Source of the DNA: CALOBA01 sp942491465
GTDB lineage: Bacteria; Pseudomonadota; Gammaproteobacteria; Chromatiales; Chromatiaceae
Direction of reading: 5' to 3'
Assembly: GCA_942491465.1 (NCBI GenBank)
Contig: CALOBA010000059.1
Span: 38,237-102,236 of the forward strand
DNA: 64,000 nt
Shown: piece by piece, positions 17,419-26,664 of the stretch
How the letters are laid out: each line of letters begins with the position of its first letter
How positions within the stretch are numbered: position 1 is the stretch's first letter
Position numbers and translations under genes: made by a program
The notes under the pieces: generated by a model
Told to the model about the DNA's origin: nothing
What the model saw: the letters and a program-made list of their open reading frames with translations, nothing else
The model's database searches: none

Positions 17419-17588
17419 ACCACTACGACGCAAAGGGCGCCCCGGCGCCGATGGACTGGGATCTGGTCAACGGCGACTGGTGGCAGCGTGAGCCCGACCC
17501 GCGCACCGTGCCCATGCCGGCGGTCGGCATCAACGACTCCTGGATCAGCACCGTGCTCGCCTGCCAGCTGCCGGACCGAGCGCTGTGA
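17415..17588 (+). CDS. Small conserved-position ORF inside the biotin operon (57 aa)
   Basis: MNHYDAKGAPAPMDWDLVN followed by a W- and P-rich middle (GDWWQREPDPRTVPMP) and a hydrophobic end (VGINDSWISTVLACQL). It starts on the last bases of bioF (ATGA overlap) and its TGA overlaps the GTG start of bioH (GTGA). It therefore fills the space between two genes exactly, as a genuine translated unit would. Codon use is the same GC-rich type as the flanking genes. No membrane helix, no signal, one cysteine. I do not recognise a family. Position suggests a role tied to biotin synthesis, or a leader coupling bioF to bioH translation, but this is inference only. Confidence 0.6.
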   Translation: MNHYDAKGAPAPMDWDLVNGDWWQREPDPRTVPMPAVGINDSWISTVLACQLPDRAL

Positions 17589-18379
17589 CGGCGCCCCGCA
17601 CCGACCTGGTCCTGCTCCCTGGCTGGGGCATGAACAGCGCCGTCTGGCAGACCCTGCCGCAGACCCTGACCGCGGACCGGCGGCTGTACCCCATCGACCT
17701 GCCGGGCCATGGCGGCGGTGCGTTCGACCCCGCCTGCCGCGACCTCGCCGGCTGGGCCGATGCCTGTCTGCGGCAGGCGCCGGAGCGGGCGGTTTGGATC
17801 GGTTGGTCCCTGGGCGGCCTGGTCGCCCTGCAGGCGGCGCTGAAGGTCGCACGCGCCCGGGTCCCCCGCGCCGAGGCCAAGCGCCCGCCGCGCATCGCCG
17901 CGCTGGTGCTGATCACCGCCACGCCCCGCTTCACCCGTGCCGCCGACTGGCGCCCGGCCATGCCCGAGGAGACCCTGGACGGCTTCCACGCCAACCTGCG
18001 CGCGCAGGCGAAGGATACGTTGGAGCGCTTCCTGGCCTTGCAGGTCCGTGGCGCCGACGACGCCCGGGGCACGCTGCGGCTGCTGCGCGCCGAGCTGGCC
18101 GGACGCCCGGAGCCGGACGCGCAGGCGCTGAGCGTCGGCCTGGAGCTGCTGCGCGACGAGGACCTGCGCGGGCCGCTGGCCGACATCGGCCCGCCCAGCC
18201 TGTGGCTGTTCGGTGAGCGCGACACCCTGGTCCCGGCGGCGGTGGCCGAGCGGGTGCCGATGCTGTTGCCCGGGGCGCGCACGCAGGTCATCCCCGGTGC
18301 CGCCCATGCGCCGACCCTGTCCCACCCCGACGCGAGCGCCGCGGCGATCGCGCAATTTCTCAACGAGGCCGGCCTATGA
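17585..18379 (+). CDS. bioH: Pimeloyl-[ACP] methyl ester esterase BioH
   Basis: 264 aa alpha/beta hydrolase that removes the methyl group from pimeloyl-ACP methyl ester, ending the disguised fatty-acid cycle of pimelate synthesis. Oxyanion-loop VLLPGWGMNSAVW, nucleophile elbow GWSLGG, acid GERDTLVP and catalytic His in GAAHAPTLSHP are all present. The start is taken as GTG at 17585, overlapping the stop of the small ORF. An insert around residues 90-105 (ARVPRAEAKRPPR) is slightly longer than in E. coli BioH. The stop overlaps the bioC start (ATGA). Confidence 0.95.
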   Translation: MTAPRTDLVLLPGWGMNSAVWQTLPQTLTADRRLYPIDLPGHGGGAFDPACRDLAGWADACLRQAPERAVWIGWSLGGLVALQAALKVARARVPRAEAKRPPRIAALVLITATPRFTRAADWRPAMPEETLDGFHANLRAQAKDTLERFLALQVRGADDARGTLRLLRAELAGRPEPDAQALSVGLELLRDEDLRGPLADIGPPSLWLFGERDTLVPAAVAERVPMLLPGARTQVIPGAAHAPTLSHPDASAAAIAQFLNEAGL

Positions 18380-19317
18380 GCCAGAGACCCTTACCGGCGC
18401 CGTCCGCGGCGGACGCCGCCATTGCCGAGATCGACAAGGCCGCCGCCCGCCGCGCCTTCTCCGCCGCCGCCGCCGACTACGACGCCGCCGCCGTGCTCCA
18501 GCGCGAGATCGGCGAGCGCATGCTCGGCCGGCTCGACTACATCCGCATCGAGCCGCGCACCGTGCTCGATCTGGGCTGCGGCACCGGCGCGGTGCTCGAC
18601 CGGCTCGCCCGGCGCTGGCGCCGGGCGCGGGTGATCGCGCTGGACTTCGCCTATCCGATGCTGTTGCAGGCCCGCCGCCGCGGCCACTGGCTGAACCGCC
18701 CGCGGCCCCTGTGTGCCGACATGGAGCGGCTGCCGCTGGCGGACGACTCGGTGGACCTGATCTTCTCCAACGCCACGCTGCAGTGGGCCACGGACCTAGA
18801 CGCCACCTTCGCCGATCTGCGCCGGGTGCTGCGTCCCGGCGGGCTGTTGATGTTCACCACCTTCGGCCCGGACACCCTGACCGAGCTGCGCGCGGCCTGG
18901 GCCGCCGCCGACGGCGACGCCCACGTCAGCCCGTTTCTCGACATGCACGACATCGGCGATGCCCTGGTGCGCAGCCGCTTCGCCGACCCGGTCATGGACG
19001 CCGAGCGCATCACCATGACCTACCCGGACGTCTATGGACTGATGCGCGACATCAAGGCCATCGGCGCCCACAACGTGCTCAATGCCCGTCCCCGCGGCCT
19101 CACCGGGCGTCGCCGGCTGCGGGCCATGGAACAGGCCTACGAGCAGTTTCGGCGCGACGATCGGCTGCCGTCCACCTGGGAGATCGTCCACGGTCACGCC
19201 TGGGTCGGGTCCGAGGCGCAGGCCCGGCAGGCGTCCGGCGGCGAGGTCGCCATCCCGGTCAGCGCCGTCACCCGGCGTCCGCGGTTGGCCGCCGCCAGCG
19301 AGGGCCGTAGCGCATGA
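18376..19317 (+). CDS. bioC: Malonyl-[ACP] O-methyltransferase BioC
   Basis: 313 aa SAM-dependent methyltransferase that masks malonyl-ACP as its methyl ester so that it can prime pimelate synthesis. FSAAAADYDAAAVLQREIGERML is the family N-terminus; VLDLGCGTGAVLD is SAM motif I; LICADME-like LCADMERLPLADDSVDLIFS and the strand after SNATLQW complete the Rossmann core. C-terminal YPDVYGLMRDIKAIGAHN is typical of gammaproteobacterial BioC. Overlaps both neighbours by 4 bp. Confidence 0.96.
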   Translation: MSQRPLPAPSAADAAIAEIDKAAARRAFSAAAADYDAAAVLQREIGERMLGRLDYIRIEPRTVLDLGCGTGAVLDRLARRWRRARVIALDFAYPMLLQARRRGHWLNRPRPLCADMERLPLADDSVDLIFSNATLQWATDLDATFADLRRVLRPGGLLMFTTFGPDTLTELRAAWAAADGDAHVSPFLDMHDIGDALVRSRFADPVMDAERITMTYPDVYGLMRDIKAIGAHNVLNARPRGLTGRRRLRAMEQAYEQFRRDDRLPSTWEIVHGHAWVGSEAQARQASGGEVAIPVSAVTRRPRLAAASEGRSA

Positions 19318-19991
19318 GCGGCATCTTCGTCACCGGCACCGACACCGACATCGGCAAGACCGAGATCTCCCTGGCCCTGATGGCCGCCCTGCAGCAGCGC
19401 GCGCTGACCGTCATGGGCATGAAGCCGGTGGCCACCGGCTGCGCCAACAGCCGTCGCGGCCTGATCTGCGACGATGCGCTTCGCCTGCGCGCCCAGAGCA
19501 GTCAGGAGGCCGACTACAGGCTGATCAACCCCTACGCCTTCATCCCCGCCATCGCCCCGCATGTGGCCGCGCGGGAGGTCGGCGTCGAGATCCGTCTGCA
19601 GGCCATCGAGACCAGCTACCGGGCCTTGGCCGACAGCGCCGACCGGGTGGTGGTGGAGGGCGTCGGCGGCTGGCGGGTACCCCTGGGGCCGGGCCTCGCC
19701 GTCAGCGATTTACCCAAAGGTCTGGGGCTGCCGGTGGTCCTGGTGGTGGGGCTGCGCCTGGGCTGCCTGAACCATGCCATCCTCACGGCGGAGTCCATCC
19801 GCGCCTCCGGCACCGAGCTTGCCGGCTGGGTCGCGAACATCGTCGCACCGCGGATGCGCCACCTTGATGACAATGTGGCGACACTGAAGGAGAACATCGA
19901 TGCCCCGTGCCTGGGCATCGTCCCCTGGCTCAGCGAGCCGCACACGGAGGTCATCGCCGGGCTGCTCGACGTGACGCCGCTGCTTCCCTGA
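19314..19991 (+). CDS. bioD: Dethiobiotin synthetase BioD
   Basis: 225 aa ATP-dependent carboxylase that closes the ureido ring of biotin from DAPA and CO2. P-loop variant GTDTDIGKTEIS, MGMKPVATGC, INPYAFIPAIAPHVAA, and VVEGVGGWRVPLG are visible. Complete length. Last gene of the operon, overlapping bioC by 4 bp. bioA (DAPA synthase) is missing from the window and must lie elsewhere or be replaced. Confidence 0.97.
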   Translation: MSGIFVTGTDTDIGKTEISLALMAALQQRALTVMGMKPVATGCANSRRGLICDDALRLRAQSSQEADYRLINPYAFIPAIAPHVAAREVGVEIRLQAIETSYRALADSADRVVVEGVGGWRVPLGPGLAVSDLPKGLGLPVVLVVGLRLGCLNHAILTAESIRASGTELAGWVANIVAPRMRHLDDNVATLKENIDAPCLGIVPWLSEPHTEVIAGLLDVTPLLP

Positions 19992-20180
19992 GGCCGAGGC
20001 CGCGCCAGGCGAAACGCGATACGCATCCGCGGTGGACCCCAGGGCAAGGCCCCGATTCGAAAGCCCACTTTAGAAATGCGTGGTGGTCCGCCGTGGGGCG
20101 GGGCGGCGCGCCGATTTGACGAGACACCTGTCGTGCTGAAATCCCATGCTTGGGCAACGCAGATTGATCGGCGCGCGACG

Positions 20181-21785
20181 ATGCGCACGCTGCTGCTGCT
20201 CTATCTCCTGTTTCTGCTCGTCTCCTATCTGACCTTCGTCGCTCCCGGAGAGAGCTACGTCAGGGTATGGTTAAACGACGTCATGGGTCTGCTGGACATC
20301 GCAAACCGAGTCCAGCTGGGGCAGACGCCCTATCAAGATTTCCATACGATGTACGGTCCTCTGGTCGCCTTTGTCCCGGCGCTGGGGCTGACCCTCGGGC
20401 TGCCTCCGGGGGTCATATTCGGATTCTCCGGGGTCGTTTCCGCCGCGCTCCTACTGTTCGTTGCGATGACGGCCCTGCCGCGGCGTTTGACGACGTTGAG
20501 CGCGGTCATCGTATTCACCTTTGCGTTTCTGCTGATCGTCGTGCCCATTGGGGAAACGCAGGGATTCGGGTCCATTAGCTGGGGTACCTTCTATAATCGC
20601 CAGGGATGGGCGGCCTTGATCCTGATCTTGATGTTCTACCTCGAGCCGGTGGACATCGCGCCCGGCGATAAGTGGTGGGATGCCATTGCGCTGACGATCT
20701 TGGTGCTGTTCGAGCTTTACAACAAGTTCACCTTTGCCACAGTGGCGATTGGATTCGTCGTGGCCTGCGCATTCGTTTCCCCCTACGCCCGACGCGTTTC
20801 GCTGATCAGCATCGTCCTCATTGTTGCTGCTGCGGGCCTGCTTGAGATGATCTTCCCATTCCTCGCGGACTACTATCAGTCCATCACGCGGGTGGTGGTT
20901 CCGTTCGTGACGGAGGCGGATGCCGGACCAAGTGGGGACAGGCTGCAGATCTGGAACGTCGTCAACCTGGTCATCGCCAATGCAGCCATCATCACCGCCT
21001 GTATCGGCGTCGTGCTGGCGGCGCGCGCCGCGGGGCGAAGATCCGTCTTCGATCTGCTCTTTGCAACCGGCGCCATCCTGTCGACGATCTTTCTGCACAG
21101 TACCATCGGGACCATCAGCCTGGTCTGCAGCATCTTGCTTGTGACCGTCTTCCTTGTGATCGGAGAGGCTGCTCGTCGGGTAGAGCATACCGGCGGCCTG
21201 CAGGTGTCTTCGCCAAGGTCGCAGCTATTGGCCCGCTACCCGGTCTATCTGTTCTGTTTGTTGCTCGCCCTGATGTTCATGTCCCAGGAAGTCAGCAACC
21301 GATTGATCGTGTGGCAGGACTTTGCCAGCAAGCTGATGAATCCGTCATTGACCGTTCGGGGTGCGCCGCGTATCGACAGCATCCTGGTGCCCCCCGAAGG
21401 CTCGCAAAGGACGCGGGTCATGGTGGGCGAGTTGACGGCTTCCATCTATATGCAGACCATTAACGACGGCATCGAGATGCTGCGTGCCCTTGATCAGCCG
21501 AACCGATCTGTTGTCGCATTCGATATGGTCAATCCGTTTCCCTATGCGGCCGACATGCGGCCCCCGGTGGAGGGGGTTCCGCTGTTCTGGATTCGAGAAG
21601 GAAAACGCCTGCCGGTTCCCGAGCGGTTTCTCGGTGGTGTCGATTATGTGATGGTGCCGCGTCTGCCCTATCAGCCCAGCCACCTTGCCAAAATGAAGGA
21701 GGTTTACGGGACCTATCTCCGGCGCAACTATGCGCTGGAAAAGACCTCCCGCTACTGGAACTTGTGGATGCGCAAGACGCTATAG
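20181..21785 (+). CDS. Polytopic membrane protein, GT-C-like, unknown function
   Basis: 534 aa from the ATG at 20181 (MRTLLLLYLLFLLVSYLTF); the frame is open to 20076, but upstream residues are charged and unlike a membrane protein start. About ten membrane helices follow. A first large periplasmic-type loop carries RVQLGQTPYQDFHTMYGP, reminiscent of the acidic loop after helix 1 in GT-C glycosyltransferases and related sugar-polymer membrane proteins. A soluble C-terminal domain of about 120 aa begins after the last helix (RLIVWQDFASKL…). GC content is clearly lower (high 50s %) than its neighbours, with more A/T-ending codons, suggesting acquisition. The stop overlaps the convergent peptidase gene by 6 bp. 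Function unassigned. Confidence 0.7.
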   Translation: MRTLLLLYLLFLLVSYLTFVAPGESYVRVWLNDVMGLLDIANRVQLGQTPYQDFHTMYGPLVAFVPALGLTLGLPPGVIFGFSGVVSAALLLFVAMTALPRRLTTLSAVIVFTFAFLLIVVPIGETQGFGSISWGTFYNRQGWAALILILMFYLEPVDIAPGDKWWDAIALTILVLFELYNKFTFATVAIGFVVACAFVSPYARRVSLISIVLIVAAAGLLEMIFPFLADYYQSITRVVVPFVTEADAGPSGDRLQIWNVVNLVIANAAIITACIGVVLAARAAGRRSVFDLLFATGAILSTIFLHSTIGTISLVCSILLVTVFLVIGEAARRVEHTGGLQVSSPRSQLLARYPVYLFCLLLALMFMSQEVSNRLIVWQDFASKLMNPSLTVRGAPRIDSILVPPEGSQRTRVMVGELTASIYMQTINDGIEMLRALDQPNRSVVAFDMVNPFPYAADMRPPVEGVPLFWIREGKRLPVPERFLGGVDYVMVPRLPYQPSHLAKMKEVYGTYLRRNYALEKTSRYWNLWMRKTL

Positions 21786-23975
21786 TTGATCGGATTGTGC
21801 CTCCGCGTCTGGTCGGCGCCCGGTTTGATTGCGTGGCGGCGGTGATGTCGGCACCAGGGTCGGGCGCTGCGGCAGGGTTGGCAGGGGGCGCTTGTCGCCG
21901 ATCCAGTGCACCAGTGCGGACTCGCCGGCGGGCCATTCGCCCTTGGCCTGATTGGTCGGTTGCGTGCCGGTGAAGGTCAGCCAGCCGTACTTGCCGTAGT
22001 GGGGGAGCTTGCGGGCGAGCCCCGGGATGGCGGCCGGATAGTCGGTGGCGACCAGGCCCACGGGTCGGCCGTCGATCTCGGCGCTGAGCACGGGACTGAC
22101 GTCCACATGGCGGTCGCCGTCGATCCACAGCGAGCGCCCGGCCGGGGCCAGGCGGAAGCGGCCATCCGCGGCATCGAGCAGGTGGCCGAGGAAGCGGTTG
22201 TGCCAGCCGAGCAGCCAGACGGCGCCGTCGGCGGGTAGCTGGTGGATGGCATCGTCGGCGATGATCCGCCAGCCGGCGTGGCCGCGGGTCCAGGCCTCGG
22301 CCAAGGCGCGCCAGCCCTCGCGCAGGGGTGCCGGGTCTTGACTCGGCAGCACGATCAGCCCTGCCTCGGCACCGAACAGCCGGCTCAGGCTGACCGGCGA
22401 CTCGCCGGCAGCGAGGGCGCGGAAGCTGTCGAATTCCGGGTCCACGGCGATGCGCACCGGCGCGGCCGGCAGCCGGGTCTCGAAGGGGCTGCTGCGGCCG
22501 TCGAGGTCGACCTTGAGGCGCACGCCCTCGCCGCTGGATGCGTGGACGATCACCGGGACCTGGAGCGGGTAGGGGTCGGCCGCCTGGACCTGGGAGATGT
22601 TGCCCTGCAGGCGCCAGCCCTCCACGTCCTCGGCGACTTCGATGTCGGACAAGGCAAGCTCCGGGGCCCCGGGGCGCTCGATCCAGCCGCTGAAGAAGGC
22701 GCCCAGATCCCGGCCGGCGGCCTGCTCGAAGGCGGTCTGTACGGCCTCGAAGCCGACCGCCTGGAAGCGATTGTCGGCATAGAACCGGCGCAGGGCGTCG
22801 ATGAATACGGCGTCGCCGAGGCGCTCGCGCAGCATGTGGAAGACCATCAGCGTCTTGCCGTAGCCCACCGCTTGGGAGGCGTCGCCGTGGCGGCCGCGGA
22901 AGGCGCGGATGGGGATGTCGTCGCCGTCGCGCACATAGTCGGCGTAGGCGCGTAGCTGGCCGCGGCGGTACGCCGGGCCGCGGCCGTCGAGCTCGGCGTT
23001 GAGGTGGTCGGCCAGGTAGGCGGTCAGCCCCTCGCTCCAGTTGCCGCCGCTGTAGTCGATGTAGACGCCGTTGCCCCACCAGTTGTGCAGGATCTCATGG
23101 GGGTAGGAGCTGTGCAGGATGAACGGCAGGCGCAGCACCCGCGGGCCGAGCAGCGTGAACGACGGCATGCCGTAGCCGCTCTCCCAGGTGTTCTCCACCA
23201 ACGCAAACTTGGCGTAGGGGTAGGGGCCGATCAGGTCGCTGTAGCGCCGCAGATACTCCGCGGTGACACCCAGGTAGCGCTCGGCCAGGGTCGGGTCGGG
23301 CCGGCGCAGCCAGGCCTGGGCCTCGGCCTGGGGCGTGGGTTCGCGGGTCAGCGTGAAGGTGCCGGCGATGAGATAGATCTCGTCCTGGGGCTGGTCCTCG
23401 CGCCAGCGCACGCGGGTGCGACCGGGGGCGTCCGGGTCCGGTGCGATCTGCGGTCCGGCACCCTGGGACAGGGCGAGCCAGCCCTCGGGTAGGCCGACGT
23501 CGAGCTGGAACCGGTTCAGGAGACCGTCCACCACCGGATACCAGGCGGTCCAGCCGTCGAGCAGCACGGCGTCCGCATCGATGCTGCCGCGACTGCGCAG
23601 GCGCGCGCGGCCCATGCCGTCGCCCACCTGCTCCAAGGCGTGGCGGATGCTGCCGCCCCAGCGCAGTGTGACCGGCTGGTCGCCATCGCGGCGCAGGCGC
23701 CAACGCTCGATGTGGCCCCGGGCGCCGAGCCGCTCCAACCTGGCCTCACCGGTCTCGACCCGCGGGGCGAGACCCACGTGCAGGCTGAAGGTCAGGACTT
23801 TGGTGCCGGGCGGTGGCGTCAGCCGGTCGCTGGCTGCAAGGCGGCCGTTGGCGGGATCGATCTCGACGGTCAGGTCGTGGGCGATGGTCCCTACCGGGGC
23901 CGGATCGGCCACGGCGCGCGGCACCGAGACCGGCAGGGACGTCAGCAGCACGATAAGCAACAGGTGTCGGGTCAT
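21780..23975 (-). CDS. M1-like zinc metallopeptidase, exported
   Basis: 731 aa from the ATG at 23975, which gives a signal peptide (MTRHLLLIVLLTSLPVSV… cut near RAVADP). The frame stays open to 25274, but that extension is antisense to the chaN-like gene. An N-terminal beta-sandwich is followed by the gluzincin motif H293-E-I-L-H297 with a glutamate 18 residues later in NWSEGLTAYLADH. This is the HNWWGN-type M1 relative found in many periplasmic peptidases. The C-terminal approx. 200 residues contain a ChaN/heme-uptake-unrelated beta-rich region with a second domain (LARKLPHYGKYGWLTFTGTQ) of unknown role. Probably periplasmic or secreted. Divergent from the ChaN-PDZ gene across 84 bp that must contain both promoters. 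Confidence 0.85.
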   Translation of the reverse strand: MTRHLLLIVLLTSLPVSVPRAVADPAPVGTIAHDLTVEIDPANGRLAASDRLTPPPGTKVLTFSLHVGLAPRVETGEARLERLGARGHIERWRLRRDGDQPVTLRWGGSIRHALEQVGDGMGRARLRSRGSIDADAVLLDGWTAWYPVVDGLLNRFQLDVGLPEGWLALSQGAGPQIAPDPDAPGRTRVRWREDQPQDEIYLIAGTFTLTREPTPQAEAQAWLRRPDPTLAERYLGVTAEYLRRYSDLIGPYPYAKFALVENTWESGYGMPSFTLLGPRVLRLPFILHSSYPHEILHNWWGNGVYIDYSGGNWSEGLTAYLADHLNAELDGRGPAYRRGQLRAYADYVRDGDDIPIRAFRGRHGDASQAVGYGKTLMVFHMLRERLGDAVFIDALRRFYADNRFQAVGFEAVQTAFEQAAGRDLGAFFSGWIERPGAPELALSDIEVAEDVEGWRLQGNISQVQAADPYPLQVPVIVHASSGEGVRLKVDLDGRSSPFETRLPAAPVRIAVDPEFDSFRALAAGESPVSLSRLFGAEAGLIVLPSQDPAPLREGWRALAEAWTRGHAGWRIIADDAIHQLPADGAVWLLGWHNRFLGHLLDAADGRFRLAPAGRSLWIDGDRHVDVSPVLSAEIDGRPVGLVATDYPAAIPGLARKLPHYGKYGWLTFTGTQPTNQAKGEWPAGESALVHWIGDKRPLPTLPQRPTLVPTSPPPRNQTGRRPDAEAQSDQL

Positions 23976-24059
23976 GGGTCGCCTCAGAAAGCACGAAGGG
24001 CCGCGGCGCGGGGGGCCGCTGGCGGGAGGGGGCTGAATTGGCCTTGACGACCCCATCAT

Positions 24060-25265
24060 ATGGAGCACCCCAGCCGCAAAACCAGCGAGAAGACATTGGC
24101 ACGCCACACCTACTCTCCCATTGCCATCGCCGCCGCCGCCCTCGCGGGGCTGCTGTTGCCCGCCGGCAGCGTCGGTGCCGCCGTCGCCGACGCCACCGAG
24201 GCGAAGCCCGCCGCCGCCGAGACCCTGGTGCTGCAGACCGCCGACCTCGACGGCCTCGACGACCTGATCCCGCTCCTGCTCGACCGGCGCGTGGTCTACG
24301 TCGGCGAACAGCACGATCGCTACGAGGATCACTTGAACCAGCTGGCCGTCATCCGCGGCCTGCACGAGGGCGGTGGCGATGTCGCCGTCGGCATGGAGTT
24401 CTTCCAGCAGCCGTTCCAAGGCGTCCTCGATGCCTACATTGCCGGCGAGATCAGCGAGACCGAGATGCTGCGCCAGACCGAGTACTTCGAGCGCTGGCGC
24501 TACGACTATCGGCTCTACCGGCCGATCCTGCGCTACGCGCGGGAGCAAGGTCTGGCGCTGATCGCGCTGAATGTCGCCAAAGAGGTCACCGACAAGGCCG
24601 GTGACCTGGGCATCGCCGGGCTCGATGCCGAAGCGCGCGCACAGATGCCAACCGAGATCGATCGCGACGACGCCGCCTATCGCGCCCGCGTCAAGGCCGT
24701 GTACGACATGCATCCGAAGGGCGAGGATGCGGACTTCGAGCGCTTCCTGGACGTCCAGCTGCTCTGGGACGAGGGCATGGCCGAGCGCGCGGCGGGGTAT
24801 CTGCAGGCCAACCCGAGCAAGACCCTGGTGGTGTTGGCCGGGGTCGGCCATGTGGAGCACGGGCAGGGCATCCCCAAGCGCGTCCAGCGACGGATCGCTC
24901 TGCCGGCGGCCACCATCGTCAACGGCAGCCGCCGGCCGTTGACCGCGACCTTGGCCGACTATGTGCTGTTCCCGCCGCGCCAGGACCTGCCGGCCACCGG
25001 GCTCATGGGTGTCATGCTCGACACCGAAAGCGACGGCGAAGGGATCGGCGTGCAGGGCTTCGCCCCGGAGAGCGGTGCCAAGGACGCCGGGCTGGAGGAG
25101 GGCGATCGCATCGTCAAGGTCGGCGACAAGGACATCGCGGACTATGCCGACATCCGCATCGCGCTGATGGACAAGGCCCCCGGGGAGTCGGTTGCCGTCG
25201 AGGTCCTGCGCAAGCCGCTGGTGGGCGGCGCCAAGCGGCTGAGCTTCCAGGTCGAGCTGCATTGA
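24060..25265 (+). CDS. ChaN-family (haem-binding/uptake) protein with C-terminal PDZ domain
   Basis: 401 aa. A long basic N-terminus with a hydrophobic stretch (IAIAAAALAGLLLPAGSVGA) serves as signal peptide. Residues about 60-290 are the ChaN domain: RRVVYVGEQHDRYEDHLNQL, VAVGMEFFQQPFQGVLDAYI, and VLAGVGHVEHGQGIPKR. Residues about 315-400 form a PDZ domain (GLMGVMLDTE, EGDRIVKVGDKDIADYADIR). ChaN binds haem dimers in Campylobacter and is linked to iron acquisition. The PDZ fusion suggests periplasmic protein-protein or protease contact. Divergent from the M1-like peptidase. The stop overlaps the TTG start of trhP, implying coupling. Confidence 0.85.
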   Translation: MEHPSRKTSEKTLARHTYSPIAIAAAALAGLLLPAGSVGAAVADATEAKPAAAETLVLQTADLDGLDDLIPLLLDRRVVYVGEQHDRYEDHLNQLAVIRGLHEGGGDVAVGMEFFQQPFQGVLDAYIAGEISETEMLRQTEYFERWRYDYRLYRPILRYAREQGLALIALNVAKEVTDKAGDLGIAGLDAEARAQMPTEIDRDDAAYRARVKAVYDMHPKGEDADFERFLDVQLLWDEGMAERAAGYLQANPSKTLVVLAGVGHVEHGQGIPKRVQRRIALPAATIVNGSRRPLTATLADYVLFPPRQDLPATGLMGVMLDTESDGEGIGVQGFAPESGAKDAGLEEGDRIVKVGDKDIADYADIRIALMDKAPGESVAVEVLRKPLVGGAKRLSFQVELH

Positions 25266-26554
25266 GTCGGCCATCCGGGGCGCAGCCGGGGAGGGCGCGG
25301 CGGCCGCAGCTGCTGGCCCCGGCGGGAACGCCGAAATCGATGCGCTACGCGCTGGCCTACGGTGCCGATGCGGTCTATGCGGGCATCCCCCGCTACAGCC
25401 TGCGGGTGCGCAACAACGGCTTCGATCAGGCCAACCTGGCCGCCGGCATCGAGACCGCCCATGGCCTCGGCCGACAGTTCTATGTGACCGCGAACCTGAT
25501 GCCCCACGGGGCCAAGCTGCGCACCTTCATGGACGACATCGCCCCCGTGGTGGAACTCCGCCCGGACGCGCTGATCATGGCCGATCCCGGCCTGATCATG
25601 CTGGTGCGCGAGCGCTGGCCGCAGCTGCCCATCCACTTGTCGGTGCAGGCGAACACCCTAAACGCGGCCTCGGTACGCTTCTGGCAAGCCCAGGGGATTG
25701 CCCGGGTGATCCTGTCGCGGGAGCTGTCGCTGGAGGAGATCGCCGACATCCGCGCCGCCTGTCCCGACATCGAGCTGGAGGTCTTCGTCCACGGTGCCCT
25801 CTGCATCGCCTACTCCGGTCGCTGCCTGCTCTCGGGTTGGCTCAATCACCGCGACGCCAACCAAGGGGCCTGCACCAATGCCTGCCGCTGGGCCTACCAG
25901 GTCCGCGAGGATCGGCATCCCGACGCCGGCGGCACCTGGCTGCTCGAAGAGCCTGGCCGGCCCGGGGAGCCGATGCCCATCGAGGAGGACGAGCAGGGCA
26001 CCTACATCCTCAACGCCCGCGACCTGCGCGCCGTGGCCCATGTGGCACGGCTGGTGGAGATGGGCATCGATTGCCTGAAGATCGAAGGCCGCACCAAGTC
26101 CCACTACTACGCCTCCCGGACCACCGCCGTCTATCGGCAGGCCATCGACGACGCCGTCGCCGGCCGGCCGTTCGACGCCAGGCTGCTGCAGGACCTGGAG
26201 GGGCTCGCCAACCGCGGCTACACCGATGGCTTCTACCAACGCCATGCCGCCGCCGACCTGCAGAACTATGCGGACGGCACATCTAGGGCCCAGCGTCGCC
26301 TGTTCGTCGGCGAGATCATCGGCACCGACGCCGGCATGGCCCGGGTCGAGGTCAAGAACCGCTTCGCCCGTGGCGACGCGCTGGAGCTGATGACGCCATC
26401 CGGCCGCCGGCTGTTCCAGCTCGAGCACCTCACCGACCGCGACGGACAGCCCCTCGACGTGGCGCCCGGGGCCGGTTGGCAGGTGCGCGTCGGCGTGCCC
26501 GCTGGTGCTGATATGGCGCTCGGGCTGTTGAGCCGCGTGCTGCCCGCGGGCTAG
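25262..26554 (+). CDS. trhP: tRNA 5-hydroxyuridine synthesis protein TrhP (YegQ, U32 family)
   Basis: 430 aa member of the U32 'peptidase' family. TrhP works with prephenate-derived chemistry to hydroxylate U34 of tRNAs for the cmo5U/mo5U modification. Landmarks: LLAPAGTPKSMRYALAYGAD, YSLRVRNNGFD, SVQANTLNAASVRFW, the U32 signature ELEVFVHGALCIAYSGRCLLS, and the cysteine cluster GACTNACRWAY. The start is the TTG at 25262, overlapping the preceding stop; the next ATG would cut into the conserved N-terminus. A C-terminal beta-barrel (VEVKNRFARGDALELMTPSG) completes the fold. Confidence 0.93.
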   Translation: MSRPSGAQPGRARRPQLLAPAGTPKSMRYALAYGADAVYAGIPRYSLRVRNNGFDQANLAAGIETAHGLGRQFYVTANLMPHGAKLRTFMDDIAPVVELRPDALIMADPGLIMLVRERWPQLPIHLSVQANTLNAASVRFWQAQGIARVILSRELSLEEIADIRAACPDIELEVFVHGALCIAYSGRCLLSGWLNHRDANQGACTNACRWAYQVREDRHPDAGGTWLLEEPGRPGEPMPIEEDEQGTYILNARDLRAVAHVARLVEMGIDCLKIEGRTKSHYYASRTTAVYRQAIDDAVAGRPFDARLLQDLEGLANRGYTDGFYQRHAAADLQNYADGTSRAQRRLFVGEIIGTDAGMARVEVKNRFARGDALELMTPSGRRLFQLEHLTDRDGQPLDVAPGAGWQVRVGVPAGADMALGLLSRVLPAG

Positions 26555-26664
26555 GACAGCGGCCCGGTCCCGCAAACACCGACGCGGCATCGATTCCCGA
26601 CAGAGCTTGATCGGCTTACAATCGCGCCCCCAGTCCCCATGCCACCCGGCAAGATCATGACCCA

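Noticed and set aside
23976..25274. N-terminal extension of the M1-like peptidase frame
   Set aside because: It is antisense to the ChaN-PDZ gene, and the signal peptide marks the true start at 23975.
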